Notes: a model not told the origin generated them from the sequence alone. A stretch of DNA of 37,944 nucleotides from CAZTVF01 sp964616985 (GCA_964616985.1 CAZTVF010000041.1:1-37944); one strand, 5' to 3'; positions 23,781 to 33,152 are shown, counted from the stretch's first letter. Numbers and translations: made by a program.

Positions 23781-24737
23781 ATGGGTATGCTCAAGATGCG
23801 TTTATGCGCTTATATTCTGGCCGCGGCGGTGGCGATGCTTGCCGGCTGCGAGGATGCGAACTTCGGCCTGGGGCCCGCGGACCTCTACGTCAAGCCGACG
23901 GTGGCGGTGATGAAGTTCGAGAACCGCGCCCCCATCTCCATGGGCTGGAACCTCGGCGACGGCACGGCCGACATCCTCGTTGACCGCCTCATGGCCACCG
24001 GCCGCTACCACGTGGTCGAACGGGCCGAACTGGGCGAGGTGGTCAAGGAGGTCAAGCTGCAGAACTCCGGCGCCACCCGCGAAGAGAACCGCGCCGCCAA
24101 GGGCCGCTTCAAGAACGCCCAGTACCTCATCAAGGGCACGATCACGGACTTCGGCGTCGTCTCCAAGGAGAGCGGTTTCTTCGGGGCCGGCGGGTTTGAC
24201 ATCGCCGGCGGCGGCAACCGCGCCGTCATGGGCGTCACCGTCTACGTCATCGACGTCGAGTCCGGCGAGATCGTCTGCTCCAGGAGCTTCCAGGAATCGC
24301 TGCGCGCGGGCGACATGGCCACCACGGCCAGCTACAAGAGCGTCGCCTTCGGCGGCAGCACCTTCTACAGCACGCCGCTCGGCAAGGCCACCGCCAAGGT
24401 CATCCAGAACGCGGTGAAGGAGATCACGCTGTCCGTCGCCGCCCGCCCCTGGGAACCCAAGATCGCCAAGGTCACCGAAGGCGCCGTGATCATCAACGGC
24501 GGCAGCGACCGCCGCGTGGCCGTCGGCGCCGAGTACCAGGTGGTCCGCCCGGGCGAGCCCGTCACGAACCCCGACACCGGCGACGTCCTCGGCCACACCG
24601 CTGGCACCATCGTCGCGCATATCCGCGTCCGTCGCGTGTACGCGCAGTACAGCGAGGCCGACCTCGTCTCCGGCCGCGCCGAGTCCGTGGCTGTCGGCCA
24701 GCGTTGTCAGAAGGTGCAGGCCGTCGCCTCGAATTGA
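23781..24737 (+). CDS. CsgG-family lipoprotein with FlgT-like C-terminus
   Basis: A 318-residue protein. Lipoprotein signal LAAAVAMLAGC (lipid-attached Cys near 23). The CsgG/HfaB domain runs from VAVMKFENRAP through ILVDRLMATGRYHVVERAEL, AQYLIKGTITDFGV, and VYVIDVESGEIV. CsgG proper forms the outer-membrane pore for curli subunits. Here a C-terminal ~80-residue region, IAKVTEGAVIINGGSDRRVAVGA..., resembles the FlgT C-terminal domain, so a role as an envelope-associated assembly protein is more likely than curli export; no csgA/B/E/F is nearby. Three ATGs (23781, 23787, 23796) compete and none has a good Shine-Dalgarno sequence. Confidence 0.8.
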   Translation: MGMLKMRLCAYILAAAVAMLAGCEDANFGLGPADLYVKPTVAVMKFENRAPISMGWNLGDGTADILVDRLMATGRYHVVERAELGEVVKEVKLQNSGATREENRAAKGRFKNAQYLIKGTITDFGVVSKESGFFGAGGFDIAGGGNRAVMGVTVYVIDVESGEIVCSRSFQESLRAGDMATTASYKSVAFGGSTFYSTPLGKATAKVIQNAVKEITLSVAARPWEPKIAKVTEGAVIINGGSDRRVAVGAEYQVVRPGEPVTNPDTGDVLGHTAGTIVAHIRVRRVYAQYSEADLVSGRAESVAVGQRCQKVQAVASN

Positions 24738-24798
24738 GGCACCTTTATTCGCGACGCGGGTTGTATACTATGGAGACTCCTCAGAAAGGATCCCTGAC

Positions 24799-25107
24799 AT
24801 GAATGAGAACAAAACGCCTCTCCAGCCCTGCCGTAAGAACGTCAGCCGCACCGGCGTGAAGAAGGCCCTGACGGCATTCGTCGGCACGTGCGGCGCTGCC
24901 GCCGTGATGACGCTTGCCCTGAACAGCGGCTCGCTCAGCGCCCAGCCGGTGAACGTAAAAGGCGCCTGTCGCGTCGACTGCGTCACCACCGTTCCCGCCA
25001 GCGGCCCCGCCTGTACGAGCATGCCTGCCACCAAGCCGGGCGAGCCCACGACGCGGGCCGTGCCCCTGGGCGGCAAGCCGATCCAGATCCGCATCGAAAC
25101 CAACTGA
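24799..25107 (+). CDS. Small secreted cysteine-containing protein
   Basis: A 102-residue protein with a long signal-like N-terminus (basic to residue 22, hydrophobic about 23-42, cleavage near LSAQ). The mature part of ~55 residues has three Cys (CRVDC, PACTS), is rich in Pro and Thr, and ends in a short beta-like segment. I recognise no family. AGAAAGGA precedes the ATG, TATACT at 24764-24769 is a likely -10, and a strong terminator follows at 25132, so it has its own transcript. Confidence 0.65.
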   Translation: MNENKTPLQPCRKNVSRTGVKKALTAFVGTCGAAAVMTLALNSGSLSAQPVNVKGACRVDCVTTVPASGPACTSMPATKPGEPTTRAVPLGGKPIQIRIETN

Positions 25108-25131
25108 GCCCTGCGCCGACAGCTCAAACTA

Positions 25132-25166
25132 CAAAGCCCCGGCCTGCGATGCCGGGGCTTTGCTTT
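25132..25166 (+). terminator. Intrinsic terminator
   Basis: CAAAGCCCCGGC (25132-25143), a 7-nt loop, GCCGGGGCTTTG (25151-25162), then CTTTT. A perfect 12-bp stem 24 nt after the preceding stop. It also lies downstream of the convergent gene ending at 25220. Confidence 0.85.
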
Positions 25167-25219
25167 TGTCTCGCTCTCTGGACGTCCTCGCACATGCGAG
25201 AACTCGCTGGCCGCAAGGA

Positions 25220-26251
25220 CTACTGAATCTTCGGCACGCGGACGAACTTGCCGGTCTTGCCGGATTCGACGCATGCCAGGATGGCCGCACAGCTCCGGCC
25301 GCCTTCGTCACCGGGGATCGGCACCTTCTTGCCGTCGCGAATCGCCGAGATGAACCCGTCGATCACGCCCGAGCCGTACTGGCCGCCGGACTCGTTGGTC
25401 TGAATCTTCCGCGTGACCAGGCAGATCTGCTCGCCGTTCTTCCGCTCGATGCGGACGGGGTACTGGGGGTCGCTCTCCAGCATGATCTTGCCGTTCTCGC
25501 AGTACAGGACCGTCCCGTTGCCGCCATTGCCCACCCAGCCGGCGAACATCTGGCCGAGAATGCCGCTCTCCATCTGCACCACGGCGAAGGCCGAATCGTC
25601 CACGTTGCAGTTCTTCTTGCTCAGCGTGCCGTACAGGGCCGCCACCTGGCGGACGTCGTCCTGCAGGAACCAGCGGATCATGTCCATCTTGTGCACGCCC
25701 AGGTCAGCCAACGCGCCCAGGCCGGCCTGGTTCTTCTTGAAGAAATGGCAGTTCAGGCCGTCGACGCTCCAGCCCTCGGGGCCGCCGTGGCAGAACGTCG
25801 TGCTGAAGCAGAGGCACTTGCCGACGACGCCGCTCTGGTACAACTCGCGGCCGCGGACGTGTGAGTCGTTGAGCCGCTGGTTGTGGCCGATCATCACCTG
25901 GCGTTTGGCGGCCTTGGCAGTCGCCAGCATGCGGCGGATATCCTTGACCGACAGCGCCATGGGCTTCTCGCACAGCACGTGCGCCCCCGCCTTGAGGGCG
26001 GCAATGGTCTGCTCGGCGTGGAACACGTTGGGCGTGCAGACGCTGACGGCCGACGGCTTGAGCGACAGGGCCTTGCGGTAGTCGGTGAACACCTGGGGAA
26101 TCTTGTAGCGGGCCGCCAGCGCCTCGGCGCGGCCCTTATTGATGTCCACGAGGGCGACGATCTCGGTGTCCTTGCGCGAGGCATATTCCGGCACATGCCG
26201 GCGCTCAGAGATCGCGCCAGCACCGATCACAACTACACGAGTCTTTTCCAT
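25220..26251 (-). CDS. Gfo/Idh/MocA family oxidoreductase
   Basis: A 343-residue NAD(P)-dependent dehydrogenase, usually acting on sugars or inositols. The N-terminal Rossmann motif VVVIGAGAISERRH (6-19) and the acidic end of strand 2, ALVDINKG, suggest NAD. The family hallmark CEKPMALS (about 93-100) is present. The C-terminal beta-sheet domain includes DLGVHKMDMIRWFL, with the catalytic-site Asp and His. No signal peptide. AAAGG precedes the ATG at 9 nt. The next gene on the strand, 163 nt upstream, is grpB-like. Confidence 0.9.
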   Translation of the reverse strand: MEKTRVVVIGAGAISERRHVPEYASRKDTEIVALVDINKGRAEALAARYKIPQVFTDYRKALSLKPSAVSVCTPNVFHAEQTIAALKAGAHVLCEKPMALSVKDIRRMLATAKAAKRQVMIGHNQRLNDSHVRGRELYQSGVVGKCLCFSTTFCHGGPEGWSVDGLNCHFFKKNQAGLGALADLGVHKMDMIRWFLQDDVRQVAALYGTLSKKNCNVDDSAFAVVQMESGILGQMFAGWVGNGGNGTVLYCENGKIMLESDPQYPVRIERKNGEQICLVTRKIQTNESGGQYGSGVIDGFISAIRDGKKVPIPGDEGGRSCAAILACVESGKTGKFVRVPKIQ

Positions 26252-26414
26252 GAATCAAAACCTTTCCGCGACGTTCTGGGACCACACCTCGCGTACGACC
26301 ATCGTCAGCGAGTCGCGCATTTTACCGCGAACCGCGGCGTGGACAAGCCCCCTGTGATGCCAACGGCCGGCACGTTCTCCATCGTCGCCGCGCGGTCCGC
26401 GCTGTAGAGAAGCC

Positions 26415-27008
26415 TCAGCCGTCGCTGGGGCCGGGCTCCCACCGAACGGCAACCGCCCAGGCCTCCGCGGCCTGGTGGATCAGGTCGCACACGGGGTCCT
26501 TGATCGCCAGGTAGGCGTCTATGTCTCCGTTGAGCACGGCGCAAAGCTGCTGCTTGGCCCGCGCGTAAGCCTCTGCCGCATGGCTGTGCGTGCGAAGGTA
26601 ATCGCGGAACAACAGCGGGTATCGTTGATTGGGCCTGCCCGCCGCCCGGACGTGCAGGTGGACGCACCGACGCGGAGGCGTCTCGCGGAAGTAACGCTTG
26701 GCCCAATCGGCGTCGGGGCCGATCGCGCCCGGCGGCCTGTGGTCGATGATAGTCGCGGGTCGGGGGAAGAACCCGACGGCGGCCAGCGCCTCATCGAGGG
26801 GCCCAACCGGCTCAAAATCCGCGACCGTCAACTGGATGTCCACGACATCCTTTGAACACAGGCCCGGGACGGAAGTCGAGCCGATATGATCAATCCGCAG
26901 TGCCAGCTCGCCGGCCGCCCTTCGGATGTCGGCCGCAACCGTGCGGAAATCCTCCGCCCATTGCCGGCTGTGCGGGTGCATAGATAAATACGTTGGATTT
27001 TCAGCCAT
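26415..27008 (-). CDS. GrpB/UPF0157 family protein
   Basis: A 197-residue protein of the GrpB family, related to nucleotidyltransferases. The signature IDHIGSTSVPGLCSKDVVDI (40-59) is intact, including the GS and D-x-D of the nucleotidyltransferase-like active site. VHLHVR and FRDYLRTH follow as in the family. The function is not established; some members are fused to dephospho-CoA kinase. The ATG is preceded by GGAGGAAGA. The gene has its own gap of 177 nt upstream, which holds a large inverted repeat. Confidence 0.85.
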   Translation of the reverse strand: MAENPTYLSMHPHSRQWAEDFRTVAADIRRAAGELALRIDHIGSTSVPGLCSKDVVDIQLTVADFEPVGPLDEALAAVGFFPRPATIIDHRPPGAIGPDADWAKRYFRETPPRRCVHLHVRAAGRPNQRYPLLFRDYLRTHSHAAEAYARAKQQLCAVLNGDIDAYLAIKDPVCDLIHQAAEAWAVAVRWEPGPSDG

Positions 27009-27077
27009 TCTTCCTCCACGGTGAGGCGCCGCACCGGCCGCGACTGGTCCTTCACGGTTGAAGCTGGGAGTAAGGCT

Positions 27078-27160
27078 TTGGCGGCGGCTTGCCGTTCGGC
27101 GCTGTAGAAGCCCGGGGGGTCAGCCGGATCTGACAGCGCCGAACGGCAAGCCGCCGCCAA
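27078..27160. repeat. Perfect 28-bp inverted repeat
   Basis: Arms 27078-27105 and 27133-27160 are exact reverse complements (left arm starts TTGGCGGCGGCTTGCCG) around a 27-nt loop. It lies between URO-D (stop at 27186) and grpB (start at 27008) on the minus strand. There is no U-tract, and the GCGCTGTAGAAG motif spans the arm end. It could be a mobile hairpin repeat or a terminator lacking a U-run. Confidence 0.8.
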
Positions 27161-27185
27161 CGCACTCGCATGTTCCATTGATGAA

Positions 27186-28310
27186 CTACAGCCAGCCGGT
27201 CATGCGTGCCAGCAGGCCGCAATAGTCCAGGAAGTTGGGCCAGGAGACGTCGGAGGGAACGGCGTGATCGCAACCGGGGATGAAGCCGCCGTCGCGAATC
27301 AACGGCTCCAGGCGTTTGAGTTCGTCGCGGATGGCCTGGCCGCCCTTGGCCATGCAGCGCTTGTCCACGCCCTGGCGATAGGCGATTCGCCGGCCAAACT
27401 GCCGCCGGAAATCCAGGATGTCGCAGTGAGCGGCGACCTCGGCCGGATCGCAGACGTTGATGCCCGATTCGATCCACAGCGGAATCAACTCGCCGATGAA
27501 GCCGTCGCTGTCCATGTCCACCAGCGGCACGCCGGCCGAACGAACCTGCCCGCACCACTGCCGCCACGAGGGCATGCAGAAGCGCCGGGCCATGTCCATC
27601 GAGATCATGCTCTTGGCCTTGTAGGCCATGTCCTCGGAGATGAACAGGCAGTCGAACGTGACGTGGGCCAGGATCCGCTGGAGCATTTCGCTGACGAAAC
27701 GCGTCCAGAAAGCGGCCATCTCGTCGACCAGTTGCGGGTCCTCGATCATCATCATGCACAGGCCTTCGAACCCGCACCACTCGCGCATCTGCCAGAACGG
27801 CCCGCTGATCGAGACGCTGAGCAGCCAGTCCCGATCCGCCGCCTTCTTGCAGCGCTGGACGAAATCGTCTGGGAAGCGGCCGGGCGCGTCGAGGCGGTAG
27901 CGTTCCTTCATCGCCTCCCAGTCGGCGCGGTTCTCCACGGGGCACTTGATCCACCGCCGCGTGACGAAATCCTTGGCGTTGCGAAGATACGTCACGTCGA
28001 ACTGATCGGAGATCTCACAGATGTTCCCCTTCCAGTCCTGCACGATGTAGTGGCCGTCCTTGTGCTCCAGGACCTTCTCTTCGAATATCGGGAGGTTGCG
28101 GAAGTCCGCGCCCAGCCACACCATCTCGCCGTGCCGCTCGGGCGTGATGCCGAGGATCTCGCGGGCGTGAGCGACAGGGTCCACGCCGACCGGCAAGCCT
28201 TCCTTGTGCCACCGCGCCAACGTCGATTCCCGGCCCCAGCCGGGGGCAAACGGAATGCGATCAACCGGGGCAAACGTCAAGGCCGCAATGTACCGCTCGC
28301 GCGAATTCAT
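27186..28310 (-). CDS. Uroporphyrinogen decarboxylase family protein
   Basis: A 374-residue (beta/alpha)8 protein of the URO-D superfamily. It opens RERYIAALTFAPVDRIPFAPGWG, the pattern of the many URO-D-like proteins in planctomycetes that act in methyl transfer or catabolism. The FxRQAGRY motif of true HemE is absent, so haem synthesis is unlikely. The segment VPLVDMDSDGFIGELIPLWIESGIN is typical of these methyltransferase-like relatives. An AGGAG abuts the first ATG (28316) but sits 6 nt before the second, so 28310 is the likely start. Confidence 0.8.
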   Translation of the reverse strand: MNSRERYIAALTFAPVDRIPFAPGWGRESTLARWHKEGLPVGVDPVAHAREILGITPERHGEMVWLGADFRNLPIFEEKVLEHKDGHYIVQDWKGNICEISDQFDVTYLRNAKDFVTRRWIKCPVENRADWEAMKERYRLDAPGRFPDDFVQRCKKAADRDWLLSVSISGPFWQMREWCGFEGLCMMMIEDPQLVDEMAAFWTRFVSEMLQRILAHVTFDCLFISEDMAYKAKSMISMDMARRFCMPSWRQWCGQVRSAGVPLVDMDSDGFIGELIPLWIESGINVCDPAEVAAHCDILDFRRQFGRRIAYRQGVDKRCMAKGGQAIRDELKRLEPLIRDGGFIPGCDHAVPSDVSWPNFLDYCGLLARMTGWL

Positions 28311-28516
28311 GCTCATCTCCTGGGTTGGGCGCCAACAGCCTATGCCGTCTGATCATTTTCGTCAATCGCCTGGCTGACATTTGCGCGATGGTCGATTGGG
28401 GCGGCGGTCGGCAGCACGCGGCCTTGCCTCAATACCGCGAAGCCTGACGCCCGGAAGTCATTTCCATCCATCCTTCATGGCGACTACAATCGCTGGCCTG
28501 GAGGGAGCGGCGGGCT

Positions 28517-29074
28517 ATGATGCAGGGCTTGTTCATGCTATTGGTGGAGACGCTGGTCGATATCGCCACCGCCATACCACTCGTCACCGATACAAACCGG
28601 CCGGTGTATGCCAAGCGCATTGGCTGGGATGCCATGGCGGGGGCGTGGGTGCTGCGGCACGGGCCGGGGATTGTCTTCGTCACCTGCCTGGCGGCCGCCA
28701 GTCCGGTGGCTTCTGTCGTGCTGCTGGTGGCCGTTGGCGCCGCGTGGTACTGGACGGCGGCGGCGTGCGCGGTGGCGACACTGGGCTGCCTGTGGGCGGC
28801 GCGCGTCATCACCACCCGCGTGTGGTTCACACGCGAAGCCATCACCGCGCCGGTCTACTGGGGTCTCGGCCGCAGGACCGTTCCGATCCGCGAGATCCGC
28901 AAGGTGACCTGCACCCCCTTGACCCGCGATTTTCTCGTGCACGACCCTCACGGTCGATGCATCGTCGTCTCCACCTGGCTGCCCGGCGTGCGGAAGATGC
29001 TCCGCGAACTCAGCCTGCGCCTGGCCGTCCGACTCGATCCTGATGCGATGGACCAACTCGAGCACACGCCGTGA
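28517..29074 (+). CDS. Membrane protein with PH-like domain
   Basis: A 185-residue protein. After ~45 residues come two or three membrane helices (about 51-100). Then a cytoplasmic part, WFTREAITAPVYWGLGRRTVP with IREIRKVTCTPLTRDFLVHD, reads as a bacterial PH-like (bPH) beta-sandwich ending in a helix. Function unknown. GGAGGGAG precedes the ATG, and TACAAT at 28485-28490 is a possible -10. It is divergent from the URO-D gene and convergent with the P-type ATPase. Confidence 0.6.
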   Translation: MMQGLFMLLVETLVDIATAIPLVTDTNRPVYAKRIGWDAMAGAWVLRHGPGIVFVTCLAAASPVASVVLLVAVGAAWYWTAAACAVATLGCLWAARVITTRVWFTREAITAPVYWGLGRRTVPIREIRKVTCTPLTRDFLVHDPHGRCIVVSTWLPGVRKMLRELSLRLAVRLDPDAMDQLEHTP

Positions 29075-29205
29075 TCGAACCTCTTGATCCGATCCCCGGC
29101 TGCACAGGGAGGCCCATGCTCGCGAATACCTCCAGGTCAACGCCAGATCGGCCAGCGGAACCGCCAGGTACATCGGCCGCGTTTCGCCGCCGGCCGCGAC
29201 GTTGC

Positions 29206-31521
29206 TTACAGCCTCACGTGCCGCAGCCGCAGGGCGTTGGCGATGACGGATAGTGAACTGGCCGTCATCGCCGCCGCAGCGATCATCGGGCTCAGGAGGA
29301 TGCCGGTGACCGGATAGAGCACTCCGGCGGCTATCGGAATGCCCAGCCCGTTGTAGATCAACGCCAGGAAGAGGTTCTGACGGATGTTCCGCATCACCAT
29401 GCGGCTGAGCCCGCAGGCCTTGGCGATGCCGCGAAGGTCCCCCTTGAGCAGGGTCACGTCGGCGCTCTGGATCGCGACGTCGGTGCCGGTGCCCATCGCT
29501 ATTCCGACATCCGCCTGTGCCAAGGCCGGTGCGTCGTTGACTCCGTCGCCTGCCATCGCCACCTTCCGCCCCTCCCCCTGCAGCGCCTTCACGACCTCGG
29601 CCTTGTGGTCTGGAAGCACCTCCGCCTGGACCTCATCGATCCCGAGTTTGCCCGCGATGGCATGGGCAGCGCGCTCACGATCACCGGTCAGCATCACGAG
29701 GCGGATTTCGAGTTTCCTGAGCAGTGTGACGGCTTGCGGCGTCGAATCCTTGATCGCATCAGCCACCGCCAGCAGCGCCACGACCTGATCGTCCACGGCG
29801 ACATAGACGCTCGTTTGCCCCGCGTCGCCGGCGGCTCGCGCTTCAGCCATGAGTTGCGGCGAGACCGCCATCGCCTCCATCGCCTGGGGATTCCCCACGA
29901 CAATCTCGCGTCCGTCGACCCGCCCTCGCACGCCTTTGCCTGCGACGGAAGAAAACTCCGCGGCATCCGCAAGCTTCAGCTTTCGCGCGTCTGCGGCCCG
30001 GACGATCGCCGATGCCAGAGGATGCTCGCTGCCGCGTTCGAGGCTGGCGGCAAGGCGCAGGGCCTCACCTTCGTCAAACCCCTCCGTGACCACAATCTTG
30101 ACCAGCCGAGGCTTGCCCTCCGTAAGCGTGCCCGTCTTGTCCACCACCAGCGTGTCGATCTTCTCCAGCACCTCCAGGGCCTCGGCCTTCTTGATGAGGA
30201 TGCCGAGTTGAGCCCCTCGCCCCACGCCGACCATGATCGACATCGGCGTGGCCAGCCCGATGGCGCACGGGCAGGCGATGATGAGGACCGCGACGGCGTT
30301 GGCGATGGCGTAGGCGATGGTTGGCTCGGGTCCCCACAGCGTCCAGGCAATGAAGGTCACCACTGCGGCCACGACGACCGCGGGGACGAAGTATCGAGCC
30401 ACACTGTCCGCCACGCGTTGGATCGGCGCGCGGCTGCGCTGGGCCTGCCCCACCATCTCCACGATCTGTGCAAGCAAGGTGTCCTTGCCGACCCGCCGGG
30501 CCTCCATGATGAAGCTGCCCGAAGTGTTGATCGTCGCCCCGATCACCTTGTCCCCCCGCTGCTTCTCAACCGGCATCGGCTCGCCCGTGATCATCGATTC
30601 ATCTACGCTGGAGCCCCCCTGGATCACGCTGCCATCAACGGGGATCTTCTCTCCCGGCCGAACCCGCAGGCGGTCGCCGACCTTAATATCCTCCAGCGGC
30701 ACGTCTTCTTCGCTGCCGTCCGGCCGGACGATCCTGCCGGTGCGGGCGGAGAGATTCAGCAGGCTCTTGATCGCGGCGCCGGTGCGTCGGCGGGCGCGCA
30801 GTTCCAGCACCTGCCCCAGGAGCACCAGGGCGGTGATCGTGCCGGCGGCCTCAAAATACACGCCGACCATGCCGCGGTGGTCGCGGAAGGATTCGGGAAA
30901 GATGCCGGGCGCCACGGTGGCCACGACGCTATAGCCCCACGCCGACAGCACGCCGATGAAGATGAGCGTGAACATGTTGGGGCTCAACCGGATCATCGAC
31001 TGCCAGCCCCGCGCCAGCAGCGGCCAGCCGCACCACAGCACGATGACGCTCGCCAGTGCAACTTCGATCCATCTGCCGACCTGGGCGTCAACCCCATGGC
31101 CGGTGAACATGTGCGACATGGCCAGCACGATCAGGGGCGCCGCCAGCACTGCAGAAGTCCAGAAACGCCGGCTCATGTAGCCGACTTCCTTGTCCTGCTC
31201 CTCATCGGGGCCGGCCCCGCCCTGGGGCTCCAGCGACATGCCGCAGATCGGGCAATCGCCCGGACCGCGTTGCGTCACCTGCGGGTGCATGGGACATGTG
31301 TAGATACTGCCGTTGGCTGCGGCGATGGAGGGGGTGTCCTGCTTTTGCCCGTCCACCGGGGCGGCCGAAGGCTTCAGGAAGGCTTGGGGGTCTTTGCGGA
31401 ACCGTTCCCCGCAGCGATGGCTGCAGAAGAAGTAACGTTGCCCGCCATGATCGACAACATCCTTCGCGCCTCCGGGGGCGACGATCATGCCGCAGACGGG
31501 GTCCTTCGATTGCTCTTCCAT
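29206..31521 (-). CDS. Copper-type P1B ATPase with YHS and HMBD domains
   Basis: A 771-residue heavy-metal transporting ATPase. A YHS domain comes first (DPVCGMIV, then YFFCSHRCGERF, residues 7-46). Next is a heavy-metal-binding domain, YTCPMHPQVTQRGPGDCPIC. Eight membrane helices and the catalytic modules follow: the TGEPMPVEK actuator loop, IACPCAIGLATP (CPC, monovalent copper/silver class), DKTGTLTEG phosphorylation site, SEHPLASAIV and GDGVNDAPAL. It exports Cu(I) or Ag(I) from the cytoplasm. An ATG at 31596 is possible, but the one at 31519-31521 has GAGG 5 nt upstream and opens the YHS domain. No CopZ or CueR neighbour is seen. Confidence 0.92.
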   Translation of the reverse strand: MEEQSKDPVCGMIVAPGGAKDVVDHGGQRYFFCSHRCGERFRKDPQAFLKPSAAPVDGQKQDTPSIAAANGSIYTCPMHPQVTQRGPGDCPICGMSLEPQGGAGPDEEQDKEVGYMSRRFWTSAVLAAPLIVLAMSHMFTGHGVDAQVGRWIEVALASVIVLWCGWPLLARGWQSMIRLSPNMFTLIFIGVLSAWGYSVVATVAPGIFPESFRDHRGMVGVYFEAAGTITALVLLGQVLELRARRRTGAAIKSLLNLSARTGRIVRPDGSEEDVPLEDIKVGDRLRVRPGEKIPVDGSVIQGGSSVDESMITGEPMPVEKQRGDKVIGATINTSGSFIMEARRVGKDTLLAQIVEMVGQAQRSRAPIQRVADSVARYFVPAVVVAAVVTFIAWTLWGPEPTIAYAIANAVAVLIIACPCAIGLATPMSIMVGVGRGAQLGILIKKAEALEVLEKIDTLVVDKTGTLTEGKPRLVKIVVTEGFDEGEALRLAASLERGSEHPLASAIVRAADARKLKLADAAEFSSVAGKGVRGRVDGREIVVGNPQAMEAMAVSPQLMAEARAAGDAGQTSVYVAVDDQVVALLAVADAIKDSTPQAVTLLRKLEIRLVMLTGDRERAAHAIAGKLGIDEVQAEVLPDHKAEVVKALQGEGRKVAMAGDGVNDAPALAQADVGIAMGTGTDVAIQSADVTLLKGDLRGIAKACGLSRMVMRNIRQNLFLALIYNGLGIPIAAGVLYPVTGILLSPMIAAAAMTASSLSVIANALRLRHVRL

Positions 31522-31746
31522 TGCGGCCTCATGTTCGCTGTTAGGCTGCCGCTTGGTCCCGATGACGATCTGCGGGTCCGCGGATCTATCCCCCATCCCA
31601 CCCGCTGCCGGTGTTCATCGTCAAGGCAGCACTCGCGCCGGAGCATAGCGTCAGGCGGATGGTTCACGCATCGAATGCTATCCCTCCACTTGGATGATTC
31701 CAAATCTCCTTCAGACTCTCCCTGCCGGCCGTCCGGATCGCCCCAT

Positions 31747-33084
31747 TCATGCTTTCGTCCTCTTTCGCCGCTTCATCAACGCCAACCCCCCCATCGTGAT
31801 CAGCGTCAGTGTCGCTGGCTCGGGCACTACGCCAAACTGTCCGTCGTAGTCCACGACCGCCCACACCGTGTTATCGGTGGTATTGATGCCCCAGCGGCCA
31901 AGATCATCGGCAAGGCCGGTCGAGCCAAGGTCGGCGAAGTCGCCCAGTACGGGGCCGCGGCTCGTGCCGCCGTAGTTGCCGCTTACGGCGTTGCGCCAAA
32001 GCGGGATCCCGGTTCCCCCACCGTTTGGATCAAGCCATGCCACGTACATCCATCCGCCTGACGCCAAGAGGTTCTCCGTGATCCCAGGCATGTAGACGAT
32101 CAGGCTGGGATCATAGGTCATCTCAAGAACATAGGGATCGGCCTGGCCCAACGCCCCACCAGTGTTCACCATGCCGGAGAGTTGAAGGACATCGCTGATG
32201 AGGCAAGGGGTCTGGTCCGGGAGGGGTGGGTGCTGGCTGGTCCCGCCCACTTCATGTTTCGACTGTTCCCCCTTCGTTCGAGTTCTCCACTGCATGGATA
32301 CGGTGTTGTCGCTGCCCGTGCTGTTGGTCCCCGCAAGGAGCGTGGCAATGGTGCCGACCATCGGAGCGCCATTCCCATCCGTGGCCCCCGTCACGGTGGA
32401 TTGCACCCCCGTGTAGCTGCCGCCGATTCCCACTTCGGAACTCACCGCGGGCCCAAAGGCGGTCAAAGAATTGCTGCGGTCGGCCGTGGCATTGCTCGAT
32501 GTATAGCCGTGCGAGAAGATCCAACTGCTTTCTTTCCCGTTGGGCGGTTGCCCTTGTACGTGCGCGCCGGCGAACAGGCCGGTATCCAGAGTGGGAAAGG
32601 CAAAGGAAGACTGCGTGAGCGTCGGGATCCCCGTGACCGTGTACGTGATCGAGTCGCCGTTGTTCAGCGTGTGGCCGCTTGAGGTCGAGAAATCGAACCT
32701 GAGATCGTAATAGCCCTGGACGCCGTCGGCCTTGAAGGCGTCCGTGCCCTTGCTGATCGTGGGGCTATCGAAGGTCCCGATCTTCGACAGTCCCGCAAAG
32801 TCCAGGTTTGTGGCGTTCAGGGCGGGATCCAGATTAAGGTAGACGTCGGAGACGAATTCCAGGTTCTGAATGTTTGAGCATTTGATCGTCAGCCAGACGG
32901 TCCCAACGCCACCTTGGTCGTCGGCCATAATGGTCACCCACGGCGCCGTCCCGATTGGGGCCGGCCCGGTGTATGCATCGTTCAGGCCGGCCGTCAAGAT
33001 CGTCCCGAAGGCGGAGTTGGCGGAAACGAAGCTCGCGATGGCCAAGACCGCCCAAAAAAGAACGCCTCTGCCTGCCATGTTCAT
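31747..33084 (-). CDS. Second PEP-CTERM sorting domain protein
   Basis: A 445-residue exported protein. Signal peptide ~1-27 (FVSANSAFG). The body has many Gly, Ser, Thr and Asn and reads as beta-rich; a LSGMVNTGG...PYVLEMTYDPSLI stretch is of the kind found in planctomycete surface proteins. The C-terminus is VVPEPATLTLITMGGLALMKRRKR, a full PEP-CTERM sorting signal (PEP, hydrophobic helix, basic tail), implying exosortase processing. No catalytic motif. GC is lower than in the enzymes around. Its leader carries a terminator hairpin, so expression is probably controlled by attenuation. Confidence 0.85.
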   Translation of the reverse strand: MNMAGRGVLFWAVLAIASFVSANSAFGTILTAGLNDAYTGPAPIGTAPWVTIMADDQGGVGTVWLTIKCSNIQNLEFVSDVYLNLDPALNATNLDFAGLSKIGTFDSPTISKGTDAFKADGVQGYYDLRFDFSTSSGHTLNNGDSITYTVTGIPTLTQSSFAFPTLDTGLFAGAHVQGQPPNGKESSWIFSHGYTSSNATADRSNSLTAFGPAVSSEVGIGGSYTGVQSTVTGATDGNGAPMVGTIATLLAGTNSTGSDNTVSMQWRTRTKGEQSKHEVGGTSQHPPLPDQTPCLISDVLQLSGMVNTGGALGQADPYVLEMTYDPSLIVYMPGITENLLASGGWMYVAWLDPNGGGTGIPLWRNAVSGNYGGTSRGPVLGDFADLGSTGLADDLGRWGINTTDNTVWAVVDYDGQFGVVPEPATLTLITMGGLALMKRRKRTKA

Positions 33085-33102
33085 CTTCCTTCTGTTGATC
33101 GC

Positions 33103-33152
33103 AAAAAAAAGCCGACGTGGCTAGCCCCCAAGGGGTGCTAACCGCGTCGGCT
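33103..33152 (-). terminator. Strong intrinsic terminator inside the PEP-CTERM leader
   Basis: On the minus strand AGCCGACG pairs with CGTCGGCT (8 bp), then after a C-A mismatch GGTTAGC pairs with GCTAGCC (one G-U), then CCCC with GGGG, followed by eight U (33103-33110). It ends 18 nt before the start codon of the gene it precedes and lies after that gene's promoter, so it would stop transcription before the gene unless refolded. Confidence 0.85.

Noticed and set aside
29605..32061. 818-codon open frame on the plus strand
   Set aside because: Antisense to the P-type ATPase, whose motifs are unmistakable.
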